64,000 nt of DNA, taken from Bacilli bacterium. GTDB lineage: Bacteria; Bacillota_I; Bacilli_A; RFN20; CAG-826. Position 1 is the stretch's first letter, and every line of letters starts with the position of its first letter. The notes under the pieces were generated by a model. It did not search any database, was not told the origin of the DNA, and saw nothing but the letters and a program-made list of their open reading frames with translations. Both the position numbers and the translations under genes were made by a program. Where the stretch lies: the NCBI GenBank assembly GCA_024399115.1, contig JAKSHZ010000007.1, positions 1-64,000 on the forward strand. The letters run 5' to 3'. Below, in pieces: positions 42,055 to 50,249 of this stretch.

Positions 42055-43425
42055 ATGGGAGTAAAAATTGTTGAAACATGTTTAAGAGATGGTCACCAAT
42101 CATTATTTGCAACTCGTATGAATACTGAAGAAGTCTTAACTGCTTTAAAAGAGTTAGACAACGTTGGTTATCATGCAATTGAAATTTGGGGCGGTGCTAC
42201 ATTTGATGCATGCTTAAGATTTTTAAACGAAGATCCATGGGAAAGATTAAGAGAAGTTAGAAAAGTTTGTAAGAAAACTAAACTTCAAATGCTTTTCAGA
42301 GGTCAAAATATTTTAGGATACCGTCACTACGCAGATGACGTTGTCGAAAAATTCGTCGAAAAGAGTATCAAGAATGGTATTGATATTATCCGTATCTTCG
42401 ATGCTTTAAATGACATTAGAAACTTAGAAGCTGCTGTTAAAGCAACTAAAAAGTATGGTGGAGAATGCCAAATCGCATTAAGCTATACAACTTCTCCAGT
42501 TCACACTGTTGAATACTATGTTTCATTAGCTAAAGAAATTGAAAAATTAGGTGCTGATTCAATCTGTATTAAGGATATGGCAGGCGTTATGCTTCCTGAA
42601 GATGCATACAAATTAATTTCTGAATTAAAGAAAAATACAAAATTACCTATCGAATTACACTCACACTGCACAGGCGGTATTTGTGAAATGACATATAGAA
42701 GAGCAATTGACGCTGGTGTTGATATCGTCGACTGCGCATTATCACCATTATCAGGTGGCACTTCTCAACCATGTACAGAATCATTAAACGCTGCATTAGC
42801 AGGTACTGAATTCGATCCAAAACTTAACGTTGAAATGTTAAATGCAGCAAGCGCTAAGTTAATGCCAATCAAGCAAAAGTACCTTGATAATGGCACACTC
42901 AACCCAAAAGTTTTAAGTGTTAACCCAAACATTTTAAAATATCAAGTTCCTGGTGGAATGCTATCTAACCTTATTTCTCAATTAAAACAACAAGGTGCTT
43001 CAGACAAATTAGATGACGTCTTAAAAGAAGTTCCAAACGTTAGAAAAGATATGGGTTACCCACCACTCGTTACTCCATTATCACAAATGGTCGGTACACA
43101 AGCTGTTATGAACGTTATTACTGGTGAAAGATACAAGATGGTTCCAAAAGAAATCAACGACTATCTCCACGGTAAATATGGTAAATCTCCAGCTCCAGTC
43201 GATGAAGACATCAGAAAGAAAATCATTGGTGATGACAAAGTCATTACATATCGTCCAGCTGATGATTTAAAACCAGAATTTGAAGGCTTAAAGGCTCAAT
43301 ATAAAGATATCGCTAAGAGTGATGAAGACGTTTTATCAATCGCACTCTTCGGTGATGTTGCAATTAAGTTCATTAAACAACGCAATGAAGACTTAATTCC
43401 AACAGTTATTAAGGTAAAAGCATAA
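42055..43425 (+). CDS. oadA: Oxaloacetate decarboxylase alpha subunit (carboxyltransferase)
   Basis: The 456-residue protein begins with VETCLRDGHQSLFATRM, the carboxyltransferase signature shared by OadA and pyruvate carboxylase. It also has IKDMAGVMLPEDA for metal and biotin handling, and a C-terminal PYC_OADA region (VPGGMLSNL, GYPPLVTPLSQMVGTQAV). It stops before a biotin domain; that domain is a separate gene 300 bases on. It transfers CO2 from oxaloacetate to biotin. The next gene's ATG overlaps its stop. Confidence 0.93.
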   Translation: MGVKIVETCLRDGHQSLFATRMNTEEVLTALKELDNVGYHAIEIWGGATFDACLRFLNEDPWERLREVRKVCKKTKLQMLFRGQNILGYRHYADDVVEKFVEKSIKNGIDIIRIFDALNDIRNLEAAVKATKKYGGECQIALSYTTSPVHTVEYYVSLAKEIEKLGADSICIKDMAGVMLPEDAYKLISELKKNTKLPIELHSHCTGGICEMTYRRAIDAGVDIVDCALSPLSGGTSQPCTESLNAALAGTEFDPKLNVEMLNAASAKLMPIKQKYLDNGTLNPKVLSVNPNILKYQVPGGMLSNLISQLKQQGASDKLDDVLKEVPNVRKDMGYPPLVTPLSQMVGTQAVMNVITGERYKMVPKEINDYLHGKYGKSPAPVDEDIRKKIIGDDKVITYRPADDLKPEFEGLKAQYKDIAKSDEDVLSIALFGDVAIKFIKQRNEDLIPTVIKVKA

Positions 43426-43721
43426 TGTTAACATTTGGTGTTTACCCAACAGAAAATTTTGGTTTACTTGATGCGTTGTTAATATCTATCTTAGCTATCG
43501 TTATTGTCTTTGCGGTTTTAGCACTCATCATTGGTACTACAACAGGAATTCAAGCAGCTAATGATAAAATCAATTATTTAACCAAGATTAATCCTCAAGA
43601 AGAAAACAAAATTCTTGAAGAAGATAAGGATGCAGTTGTCGCTACTTTAGTCGCAACAATTGACTATAACAGAGAATTTAAAACTGATTGCAAAGTAACA
43701 TCAGTTGAAAGAATTGATTAG
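43425..43721 (+). CDS. Oxaloacetate decarboxylase gamma-like small membrane subunit
   Basis: The 98-residue protein has one membrane helix (about 14-38) near the N-terminus and a charged cytoplasmic tail ending in FKTDCKVTSVERID. The layout and position between oadA and the biotin carrier gene fit OadG, the subunit that assembles the complex. Sequence identity in this family is low, so the call rests on context. Its start overlaps the oadA stop. Confidence 0.7.
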   Translation: MLTFGVYPTENFGLLDALLISILAIVIVFAVLALIIGTTTGIQAANDKINYLTKINPQEENKILEEDKDAVVATLVATIDYNREFKTDCKVTSVERID

Positions 43722-43730
43722 GAGTAAGTT

Positions 43731-44087
43731 ATGAAAAAGATTTACAAAGTAAAAGTTAATGGAAAAACATACCAAGTCGAACTCCAAGGTATCGACGAAG
43801 TTGCTACTAAAGACGCACCTGTTGCAGCAGCAAAGACTGCTCCAGCTGCAGCTGCTCCAGTAGCTACCGGAGAAGGAAAACCTGTTCCTTCACCAATTCA
43901 AGGAACTGTTGTTGATGTTAAAGTCAAATCAGGTGATACAGTTAAAAAAGGTCAAGTCTTATTAATCATTGAAGCTATGAAACTTGAAAACGAAGTCGTC
44001 GCTCCAGTTGCTGGTGTTGTCGGTGATGTTTTAGCAACAAAAGGTGCTACAGTTTCAGCTAAACAAACATTATTAACAATTAAATAG
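43731..44087 (+). CDS. Biotin carboxyl carrier protein of the decarboxylase
   Basis: The 118-residue protein has an N-terminal beta segment, an Ala/Pro-rich flexible linker (about 30-50) and a biotinyl domain with IEAMKLENEV, in which the Lys receives biotin. It carries CO2 from OadA to the membrane subunit. It has a GGAG site and lies 2 bases before the beta subunit gene. The ligase birA lies 3 kb downstream on the same strand. Confidence 0.93.
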   Translation: MKKIYKVKVNGKTYQVELQGIDEVATKDAPVAAAKTAPAAAAPVATGEGKPVPSPIQGTVVDVKVKSGDTVKKGQVLLIIEAMKLENEVVAPVAGVVGDVLATKGATVSAKQTLLTIK

Positions 44088-44089
44088 TT

Positions 44090-45259
44090 ATGATATTTAA
44101 CGTATTTAATAACCTTTGGAATACAATTGTCGAATTCGTTAAACAAAGCGGAATCGCAGGTTTCTTCGCTAATGGCGGTTGGGGAAACCTCATCATGCTT
44201 GCTATTGCATGTGTTTTGATATTCCTCGCTGTTAAAAAAGACTTTGAACCATATTTGCTCATTCCTATCGGATTTGGAATGTTGCTTGTTAACTTTCCTG
44301 GAAATACAGGATTATTAGAAGGTGGAGATGCCTTCATCGGCTTCTTACAAAAAGGTTTACCAGTTTATCCTTGCTTAATCTTCTTATGTATTGGTGCAAC
44401 TACTGACTTTGGACCACTTATCGCAAATAAGAAAACAATGTTATTAGGTGCTGCCGCTCAAATTGGTATCTTCATTACATTCATCGGAGCAATCGCTATT
44501 GGTAAAGCTATTCCATCTTTAGGATGGGGGCCAGGTATTGCTTCTTCAATCGGTATCATTGGTGGTGCTGATGGACCTACAGCTATCTTAGTTACAAATA
44601 TTTTAGCTCCTGAAAAGCTTTCTATTATTGCTGTCGTTGCTTATAGCTATATGGCTTTGGTTCCAGTTATCCAACCTCCAATTATCAAAGCTTTAACTAC
44701 AAAAGAAGAACGTAAGATTAAGATGGACACTGTCCGTAACGTTACAAAACAAGAAAAGATCTTATTCCCTATCGTTGTTTCATTCGTTACTATCTTAATC
44801 GTTCCTAGCTGTGCACCATTAATTGGTTGCTTAATGTTAGGTAACTTAGTTAAAGAGAGTGGTGTTGTTCCAAACATCACAAAAGCATTAGCTAACTCAT
44901 TAATGTATATCGTCACAATCATCTTAGGTTTATGTGTTGGTGGCAAAGCTACTGCAGAAATCTTCATCAGCTTAGATACATTATTCATCTTCGCATTAGG
45001 TGTTATCGCATTCTCTATTGCTACAGCTTCTGGTGTCTTATTTGGTAAGCTCATGTGCAAGCTCACTAAAGGCAAAGTCAATCCTATGATTGGTGCTGCT
45101 GGTGTTAGTGCTGTTCCAATGGCAGCTAGAGTTGTCCATAAAGTTGGTCAAGAAGAAGACCCAGAAAACTTCTTATTGATGCACGCTATGGGTCCTAACG
45201 TTGCAGGTGTTATCGGTAGTGCGGTCGCTGCTGGTGTATTATTGCTCTTATTTAAATAA
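44090..45259 (+). CDS. oadB: Sodium-pumping oxaloacetate decarboxylase beta subunit
   Basis: This 389-residue polytopic protein contains the OadB/GcdB/MmdB signature SIGIIGGADGPTAILVTNIL, whose Asp takes part in Na+ transport, and about ten membrane helices. It decarboxylates biotin-CO2 and exports Na+, so fermentation of citrate or pyruvate-related acids drives a sodium gradient. The beta family does not fix the substrate; the OadA-type alpha subunit upstream points to oxaloacetate. It ends before a short hairpin. Confidence 0.95.
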   Translation: MIFNVFNNLWNTIVEFVKQSGIAGFFANGGWGNLIMLAIACVLIFLAVKKDFEPYLLIPIGFGMLLVNFPGNTGLLEGGDAFIGFLQKGLPVYPCLIFLCIGATTDFGPLIANKKTMLLGAAAQIGIFITFIGAIAIGKAIPSLGWGPGIASSIGIIGGADGPTAILVTNILAPEKLSIIAVVAYSYMALVPVIQPPIIKALTTKEERKIKMDTVRNVTKQEKILFPIVVSFVTILIVPSCAPLIGCLMLGNLVKESGVVPNITKALANSLMYIVTIILGLCVGGKATAEIFISLDTLFIFALGVIAFSIATASGVLFGKLMCKLTKGKVNPMIGAAGVSAVPMAARVVHKVGQEEDPENFLLMHAMGPNVAGVIGSAVAAGVLLLLFK

Positions 45260-45266
45260 ATATTAT

Positions 45267-45290
45267 GGCGATGTTATGTCGCCTTTTCTT
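45267..45290 (+). terminator. oadB terminator touching the next start codon
   Basis: GGCGA (45267-45271) and TCGCC (45279-45283) stem with a 7-base loop, followed by TTTTCTTTT. The ATG of the lipoprotein gene follows after 3 bases. Confidence 0.7.
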
Positions 45291-45293
45291 TTC

Positions 45294-45767
45294 ATGAAAA
45301 AATCGTTTTTTGTTGTAATATTCTTATTATTTTTAAGTTCGTGTTCGTTTTTTAAGAATCGAAAAGATTGTGTTTTTGTATGTGGGACTTTCACTAATTC
45401 TGTCATTGAAGATTTGACAACTCACTCTACTATTTTTGATTATAAATGTACATTAGAAATTAGCAGTATAAATGAGTCTGAGTTTTCGGAATCTAATAAT
45501 ATCAACGTTCTAAAAGATAGTAGATCACCAGAAGGCCCCTTTTTTAAGATCGTTTTACATATGTTTGATTTAAATTTTAATAATGACAGTGTCCTAAATT
45601 TCTATTATTTAAAAGAAGACGATCCTAACATCCTTTCAGAACCTATTTCTTATGTTGATAATGGAGGAAATTATGTTGTTCCACATTTTCAGATGAACAA
45701 CAGTAGTAATTCTATAATTTACAATATAAAATACGATAATTTTTACATCACTTTTTATGGAGAATAG
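45294..45767 (+). CDS. Small lipoprotein of unknown function
   Basis: The 157-residue protein has a signal MKKSFFVVIFLLFL with lipobox LSSC (Cys at about 18), so it is membrane-anchored outside the cell. No known family is seen. The mature part has alternating polar and hydrophobic strands (FFKIVLHMFDLNF) and little charge. The chosen ATG follows a T tract with no ribosome site; an in-frame ATG 18 bases upstream (MSPFLF) is possible. It lies 2 bases before a predicted secreted peptidase gene with which it may work. Codon use is more AT-rich than in the oad genes. Confidence 0.6.
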   Translation: MKKSFFVVIFLLFLSSCSFFKNRKDCVFVCGTFTNSVIEDLTTHSTIFDYKCTLEISSINESEFSESNNINVLKDSRSPEGPFFKIVLHMFDLNFNNDSVLNFYYLKEDDPNILSEPISYVDNGGNYVVPHFQMNNSSNSIIYNIKYDNFYITFYGE

Positions 45768-45769
45768 AT

Positions 45770-47194
45770 ATGCTTTCACCGATACTTTTATTGAATTTCC
45801 TGTCTGGATTAACAAATTCTCAACCTTATTTAATACAAGAAAATTTTGATAAATTTAACGAAAATGAGATGGAATTAATTTCTCACCTAAGTACCGAAGA
45901 AGAGTTATTAAGTCTATTATCTTATGATAACGAAGTGCAAGATTTATCAATATGTATCATTGATACACAACAATATTTACATAGTAATTATAATTCTTTT
46001 AATTGGACTTTGGAGAATCGTTCTTTAACAAGCGATGTTACGGGAGGAATACCTAAAAATATAAATGGTTATACTTTTCCAAAAGATGATATTTTAGAAG
46101 CTTTAAATATTACTAATAGCGACAGTAGCTATGGTGGTTGTGGCCCTTCTGCTATAATTGGTATCGCAGAATATATTAGTTCTGTCTTGGGATATAAAGA
46201 AATAATTAATAACCCATCTAATAGAGATGAAAGAATTTCTTTGGCTGTTGATGTATTAAGTGTTTCAGATACATTCGAATTTTTTAATGATAGTACATTA
46301 ATGTTTCCTTGGAGCTTCGAAGACGCATTTAATGAATTAATGGATTTATATGGGTTAAGTACACTGATAGATGCAAATTACGTTTTCACATTACTGCCAG
46401 GACAAGGAGCAGAATATTTTGAGATTGTGAAAAATTCAATAAACAATGGTATACCTGTAACGTTAATGACTAGTCCGTTTGCTGGAGATGGTTTCTTCTC
46501 AAATCATTATACAAATATTTATGGATACGAAAGTTGGTATGATGTCTCAAATAACGGAGACATTTTAAGAAAAAATTTTGTTATTGCTAGATTAAATTGG
46601 AGAGGCTATGAATACACTTGCTACTGTGATGCCGATATATTAAATGGAGGCATGATTTCTTTAATTAGTTATGATTTTAATTACCGTTATCATTATGCCT
46701 TTAACGCAAGAGATTTTGCAGAGGAATTTGTAAACGACAATGGCCAGGGACAATATTTCTTTTACGAACGCTATTCGAGGGTATATAACATTAGAAATAA
46801 TTTTATCGATACATATAGGAAAAGATGTAGTTTTATTGAGAACAAGTACTTAGTATTATCTCCTCAAAGAGCCAATGCTGGAGAAGCATACTTAGATATT
46901 GATGTTCCCCATAATATTAATATAATTACGTTTGATATGGGCCTTTGGGGTCCTAACGAGAATATAGTAAACCAGACTCTTAGTATAGATTATTTTGATG
47001 GCACATGGATTAATAGAGTAATTTATAATATAAACGATTTAAATAAGAATAAAGATTGTTTAAATGAATATAGAGTGTGGGTTCCTAAAAATACAAGAAG
47101 GATTAGATTATACACTTCAACTTTAAATCCGGTTGGGGATAGGAATAAGGGAAGAGTTGTTATAGATAGTATAAATTTCTATTATAATTACTAG
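45770..47194 (+). CDS. Papain-fold (C39-like) cysteine peptidase-like secreted protein
   Basis: This is a 474-residue protein whose first residues (MLSPILLLNFLSGLTNS) are a short hydrophobic signal. Residues about 120-300 carry a papain-like set: YGGCGPSAIIGIAEY with the catalytic Cys, SNHYTNIYGYESW with the His, and RLNWRGYEY as the Asn/Asp part. The final 150 residues are a beta-rich domain (YLDIDVPHNINIITF) that may bind glycans or proteins. It could cleave host proteins or process secreted proteins. The pair with the lipoprotein gene interrupts an oad-birA run and is AT-rich, so it may have been acquired. Confidence 0.65.
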   Translation: MLSPILLLNFLSGLTNSQPYLIQENFDKFNENEMELISHLSTEEELLSLLSYDNEVQDLSICIIDTQQYLHSNYNSFNWTLENRSLTSDVTGGIPKNINGYTFPKDDILEALNITNSDSSYGGCGPSAIIGIAEYISSVLGYKEIINNPSNRDERISLAVDVLSVSDTFEFFNDSTLMFPWSFEDAFNELMDLYGLSTLIDANYVFTLLPGQGAEYFEIVKNSINNGIPVTLMTSPFAGDGFFSNHYTNIYGYESWYDVSNNGDILRKNFVIARLNWRGYEYTCYCDADILNGGMISLISYDFNYRYHYAFNARDFAEEFVNDNGQGQYFFYERYSRVYNIRNNFIDTYRKRCSFIENKYLVLSPQRANAGEAYLDIDVPHNINIITFDMGLWGPNENIVNQTLSIDYFDGTWINRVIYNINDLNKNKDCLNEYRVWVPKNTRRIRLYTSTLNPVGDRNKGRVVIDSINFYYNY

Positions 47195-47198
47195 ACAT

Positions 47199-47909
47199 AT
47201 GAAAAGATTACATTTTGACGAAATAAACTCAACAAACACATACATTAAAAAAGAATATTCAAATTTGGATAATCTTACTTTTGTTTCCACTAATTTTCAG
47301 AGCCAAGGTCGTGGAAGACTTTCTAGACAATGGCATGGAAATAAGGGTGAAAACATCATGTTCTCTTATTTAATAAAGGATAATAGTCTAATTTCTAATT
47401 ATTCTTATATTTCAATGTTTAATGCAGCCCTTGTTGTTAAGTACTTGGAATCACTAGGATTAAACAATGTATCTATTAAGTGGCCTAATGATGTTTATGT
47501 TAACGATAAGAAAGTTGTGGGTATTCTTTTAGAAGGTAAAATTCCTTCATATATCGTTGTTGGTATAGGACTAAATCTTAATCAAACAAATTTTGATAAT
47601 AGTGTATTGAGACACCCTGCATCATCAGTTAAGTTAGAAAAACCAGACTTTAATTCGACTTCAGAAGTTGAGACTAAGTCTCTTATAAATCTAATTTGCT
47701 CTTTCTGGATTGCTTTCAGAGGCGAATGGAATGTCTTTGATGATTTTATTAAGAAACACAATTATCTCTTAAATAAGAGGGTTAAAGTGGATTTAATAAA
47801 CGAAAATATCGAAGGAACTGTTGTAGATATTGATGTTGAATGTAATTTATTAATTAAAACGGATAAGGAAATTGTTAAAATAAACTCAGGTGAGATTCAA
47901 ATCTTATGA
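47199..47909 (+). CDS. birA: Biotin-protein ligase without DNA-binding domain
   Basis: The 236-residue protein has the ligase core only: QSQGRGRLSRQWHG for the biotinyl-AMP site, SIKWPNDVYVNDKKVVGILLEG, and a C-terminal SH3-like segment. The N-terminal HTH of bifunctional BirA is absent, so it does not act as a repressor. Its likely target is the carrier protein at 43731. The next start overlaps its stop. Confidence 0.95.
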   Translation: MKRLHFDEINSTNTYIKKEYSNLDNLTFVSTNFQSQGRGRLSRQWHGNKGENIMFSYLIKDNSLISNYSYISMFNAALVVKYLESLGLNNVSIKWPNDVYVNDKKVVGILLEGKIPSYIVVGIGLNLNQTNFDNSVLRHPASSVKLEKPDFNSTSEVETKSLINLICSFWIAFRGEWNVFDDFIKKHNYLLNKRVKVDLINENIEGTVVDIDVECNLLIKTDKEIVKINSGEIQIL

Positions 47910-48400
47910 GTTATGAAATAAATGTTAAACCAATTAAAGGAGATATTATCCGTGTTAAAAGAAAACTTGGATATTATCACTTTGGAATCTATATCGGCAA
48001 TAACCAAGTAATTCATTATTCCGCAGAAAAGGATGATTCCATATTTGATAATACAAACATTAAGATTTGTTTAGCGGATTTAGAAGAGGGCTTCTTAAGA
48101 GGGGATGTACTAGAAGTTAATATTCCTTTTGATTCTTTCTTTTCTAGAAGAGTTATCGTTAAAAGGGCTAAAAATTTATTAGGCACTCATAAGTTTAGAG
48201 GAAGTGATTATGATCTTCTTAATAATAATTGCGAGCACGTTGCGCGTTATTGTTATTATGGGGACGCAGTAAGTGCTCAATCCGAATATATGTCACGTGG
48301 TGTGATGGGTGTTGTAAGCTCTACTGGGGTCAAAGTGTTTAACCATTTAGGCAAAAGATATAGAGAAAAGAAGAACAAAGAGGCTAAAAACAAAAAATAG
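47906..48400 (+). CDS. LRAT-like (NlpC/P60 superfamily) protein
   Basis: The 164-residue protein has YYHFGIYIGNNQVIHY with the His of the permuted papain-like fold and NNNCEHVARYCYYG with the Cys of the NCEHF motif, both typical of LRAT-type acyltransferase and amidase proteins. It has no signal peptide, so it acts inside. The function in bacteria is unknown; acyl transfer on lipids or modified proteins is possible. The basic tail (KRYREKKNKEAKNKK) could bind membrane. It overlaps birA by 4 bases. Confidence 0.75.
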   Translation: MSYEINVKPIKGDIIRVKRKLGYYHFGIYIGNNQVIHYSAEKDDSIFDNTNIKICLADLEEGFLRGDVLEVNIPFDSFFSRRVIVKRAKNLLGTHKFRGSDYDLLNNNCEHVARYCYYGDAVSAQSEYMSRGVMGVVSSTGVKVFNHLGKRYREKKNKEAKNKK

Positions 48401-48425
48401 ACATTTATATATATAAGTGTATAAT
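48398..48425 (+). promoter_or_regulatory. Promoter of the DegV gene
   Basis: TAGACA (48398-48403) and TATAAT (48420-48425) are 16 bases apart, with a TG just before the -10 box. Confidence 0.5.
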
Positions 48426-48450
48426 AACTAATATTTCGAGAGGTAAAAAC

Positions 48451-49323
48451 ATGTTAAGATTTTTCGCTGATACTGACTGTGATGTCACATTAGAAATCGC
48501 TAAAAAATATGGATGTGATTTAGTTTCATTCCCATATGAAATGAAAGGTGAATTAGTTTATCCATACGTCGATTTCGAAGAATTCAATGACAAAGAATAC
48601 TATTCAATTTTAAGAGGTGGATATATCCCATCAACTAGTGCTTTAAACGAATATGACTGGACTAAAGCATTTGAACCAGCATTTGCTGCAGGTGATGATA
48701 TTATCTATTTCCATTATTCAAGAAACTTATCTGCTTCATTCAATATGATGGATAAAGCAGTTGCTGATTTATTAGCTAAATATCCTGGAAGAAAATTCTA
48801 TGGCTACGATACAAAGTCTATGACTATTGGTGCATTAGCTATGATTATCGAATTATTGGAATTATGGAAAGCTGGAAAGAGCGCAGAAGAATTACTTGCT
48901 GCTGCTGATGAAATTTGTCCAAAATATGCTACATATTTCTTCTCAGATGACTTAAAGTTCTTCCGTAAATCAGGCCGTGTAAGTAATTTCAGCGGTATCC
49001 TAGGTAACTTAGTAGGTATTAAACCAATTATCTATATGAGTGAACAAGGTACTATGGAAAATATTGGTAAGATTAGAGGAACAAAGAACGCTATCAATAC
49101 TATATTAAATCATTTTGATGAATTAAAAGCTCCTGACTTTAAGAACCACAAGATTGTTATCGGTCATGGCGATTCACCAGAGTTAGTTGAAAAAATGGCT
49201 GCTACTCTTAAAGAGAAATATGGTGATGATTTAGATATTATGGTTTGCCCTGTTAACCCAACTGCTGGTGCTCACTGTGGTCCAGATACAATTGGTATTA
49301 CATTCTACGCAATTCATAGATAA
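48451..49323 (+). CDS. DegV-family fatty acid-binding protein
   Basis: The 290-residue protein follows the DegV/FakB layout: FFADTDCDVTLEIAKKYG, then YIPSTSALNEYDW and FHYSRNLSASFNMM in the fatty-acid pocket, KFYGYDTKSMTIG, and FRKSGRVSN and CGPDTIGITFYA near the end. FakB proteins hold a fatty acid while FakA phosphorylates it. No FakA is in the window. It has a GAGAGG site and its own promoter and terminator. Confidence 0.92.
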   Translation: MLRFFADTDCDVTLEIAKKYGCDLVSFPYEMKGELVYPYVDFEEFNDKEYYSILRGGYIPSTSALNEYDWTKAFEPAFAAGDDIIYFHYSRNLSASFNMMDKAVADLLAKYPGRKFYGYDTKSMTIGALAMIIELLELWKAGKSAEELLAAADEICPKYATYFFSDDLKFFRKSGRVSNFSGILGNLVGIKPIIYMSEQGTMENIGKIRGTKNAINTILNHFDELKAPDFKNHKIVIGHGDSPELVEKMAATLKEKYGDDLDIMVCPVNPTAGAHCGPDTIGITFYAIHR

Positions 49324-49341
49324 TTAAAATCAAACGAAATT

Positions 49342-49369
49342 AGCCAATCGCGTTGATTGGCTTTTTTTA
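49342..49369 (+). terminator. DegV gene terminator
   Basis: AGCCAATC and GATTGGCT arms with a 5-base loop followed by seven T. The T-side arm also holds the -35 box of the next promoter. Confidence 0.92.
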
Positions 49370-49381
49370 TTGCTGTAATAT
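49353..49381 (+). promoter_or_regulatory. Promoter of ispD, overlapping the terminator
   Basis: TTGATT (49353-49358) and TAATAT (49376-49381) are 17 bases apart. Only 6 bases separate the -10 box and the ATG, so the start is probably at or next to the start codon. Confidence 0.5.
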
Positions 49382-49387
49382 GAAGAC

Positions 49388-50041
49388 ATGAAAAATATTG
49401 CAGTTATTTTAGCGGCTGGTGTTGGAAATAGGTTTGGTGGAGATACTCCTAAACAATTTTTAAAGATTGATGATAAAGAGATCTTGGTGTATTCTATTGA
49501 GACTTTTTCTCAATGTAGCGATATAGACGAAATAGTATTAGTAGTTAACGATGCTTATTTAGACACTTATAAAAGGCTTATCAAAGAGTACAAAATTGGG
49601 AAAATTTCTCAATTAGTAAGTGGTGGAAAAGAACGCCAAAATAGTGTCGAAAACGCAATTGAATTCATTGCTAGTAAAGAAGAAGAGTGTGTTGTTCTTG
49701 TTCATGACGCAGCTAGACCATTTGTTAGTGAGAGAATTATTAAAGAAAACATTGAAGCAGTTCTTAAACATAAATGTTGTACAACAGCAGTCAAATCATC
49801 AGATTCAGTATATTTAACCAACAATGGTGAGTTTGTTAAGGAAGTAAATAGAAACGATGTTTACCTTGCTCAAACTCCTCAATCAGGCCTTCTTTCTATA
49901 TTTAAAGAGGCATATAAAGGCACAAACGTAATCTACACCGATGAAGCAGCTTTATTTTCTGAATTAGGCTATATACCCTACATTGTAGTAGGTGAAGAAA
50001 AGAACAAAAAAATCACTTTTAAAGAAGACATTAAAAAATAA
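49388..50041 (+). CDS. ispD: 2-C-methyl-D-erythritol 4-phosphate cytidylyltransferase (IspD/TarI family)
   Basis: The 217-residue protein has the nucleotidyltransferase start VILAAGVGNRFGGDTPKQFL, then GGKERQNSVENAI and VLVHDAARPFV, which is the IspD/TarI active-site line. It links CTP to methylerythritol phosphate in isoprenoid synthesis, or to ribitol phosphate if it is TarI. No ribitol gene is nearby, so IspD is preferred. There is no ribosome site. Confidence 0.85.
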   Translation: MKNIAVILAAGVGNRFGGDTPKQFLKIDDKEILVYSIETFSQCSDIDEIVLVVNDAYLDTYKRLIKEYKIGKISQLVSGGKERQNSVENAIEFIASKEEECVVLVHDAARPFVSERIIKENIEAVLKHKCCTTAVKSSDSVYLTNNGEFVKEVNRNDVYLAQTPQSGLLSIFKEAYKGTNVIYTDEAALFSELGYIPYIVVGEEKNKKITFKEDIKK

Positions 50042-50051
50042 TTATTAATTC

Positions 50052-50080
50052 TTTACAAGCGCGAGTCGCGTGTGATAGTC
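50052..50080 (+). promoter_or_regulatory. Promoter of the permease leader
   Basis: TTTACA (50052-50057) and ATAGTC (50075-50080, with a TGTG element before it) are 17 bases apart. Transcription would start about 17 bases ahead of a short open frame. Confidence 0.45.
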
Positions 50081-50103
50081 TTTAAGACAATAAGGCGAAA
50101 AAA

Positions 50104-50202
50104 ATGAGAAAGTTTGAATCCCCATGTTGCTTAAAAAGATCTTGCACTAAGGGATTTTTCCCTCTTATTAAGAGTTCTATCGTTGAACAATTGGCTCTCT
50201 AA
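50104..50202 (+). CDS. Possible 32-residue leader peptide before the permease
   Basis: ATG to TAA reads MRKFESPCCLKRSCTKGFF and on to EQLAL, with three Cys (two adjacent) and several Lys. The stop codon falls exactly in the loop of the downstream terminator hairpin, so translating ribosomes would cover the first arm. That is the classic layout of transcription attenuation. The ribosome site (AAGGCG) is weak, and the frame could be chance. Confidence 0.35.
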   Translation: MRKFESPCCLKRSCTKGFFPLIKSSIVEQLAL

Positions 50203-50220
50203 AACGAGAGTCTTTTTTTT
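50193..50220 (+). terminator. Attenuator terminator before the permease gene
   Basis: GGCTCTC (50193-50199) and GAGAGTC (50206-50212) with one wobble, then eight T. It lies 30 bases before the permease start, so it has to be overcome for expression. Confidence 0.85.
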
Positions 50221-50249
50221 GCCCGAAGGAGAGAAGGAGAAAGAAAGAT

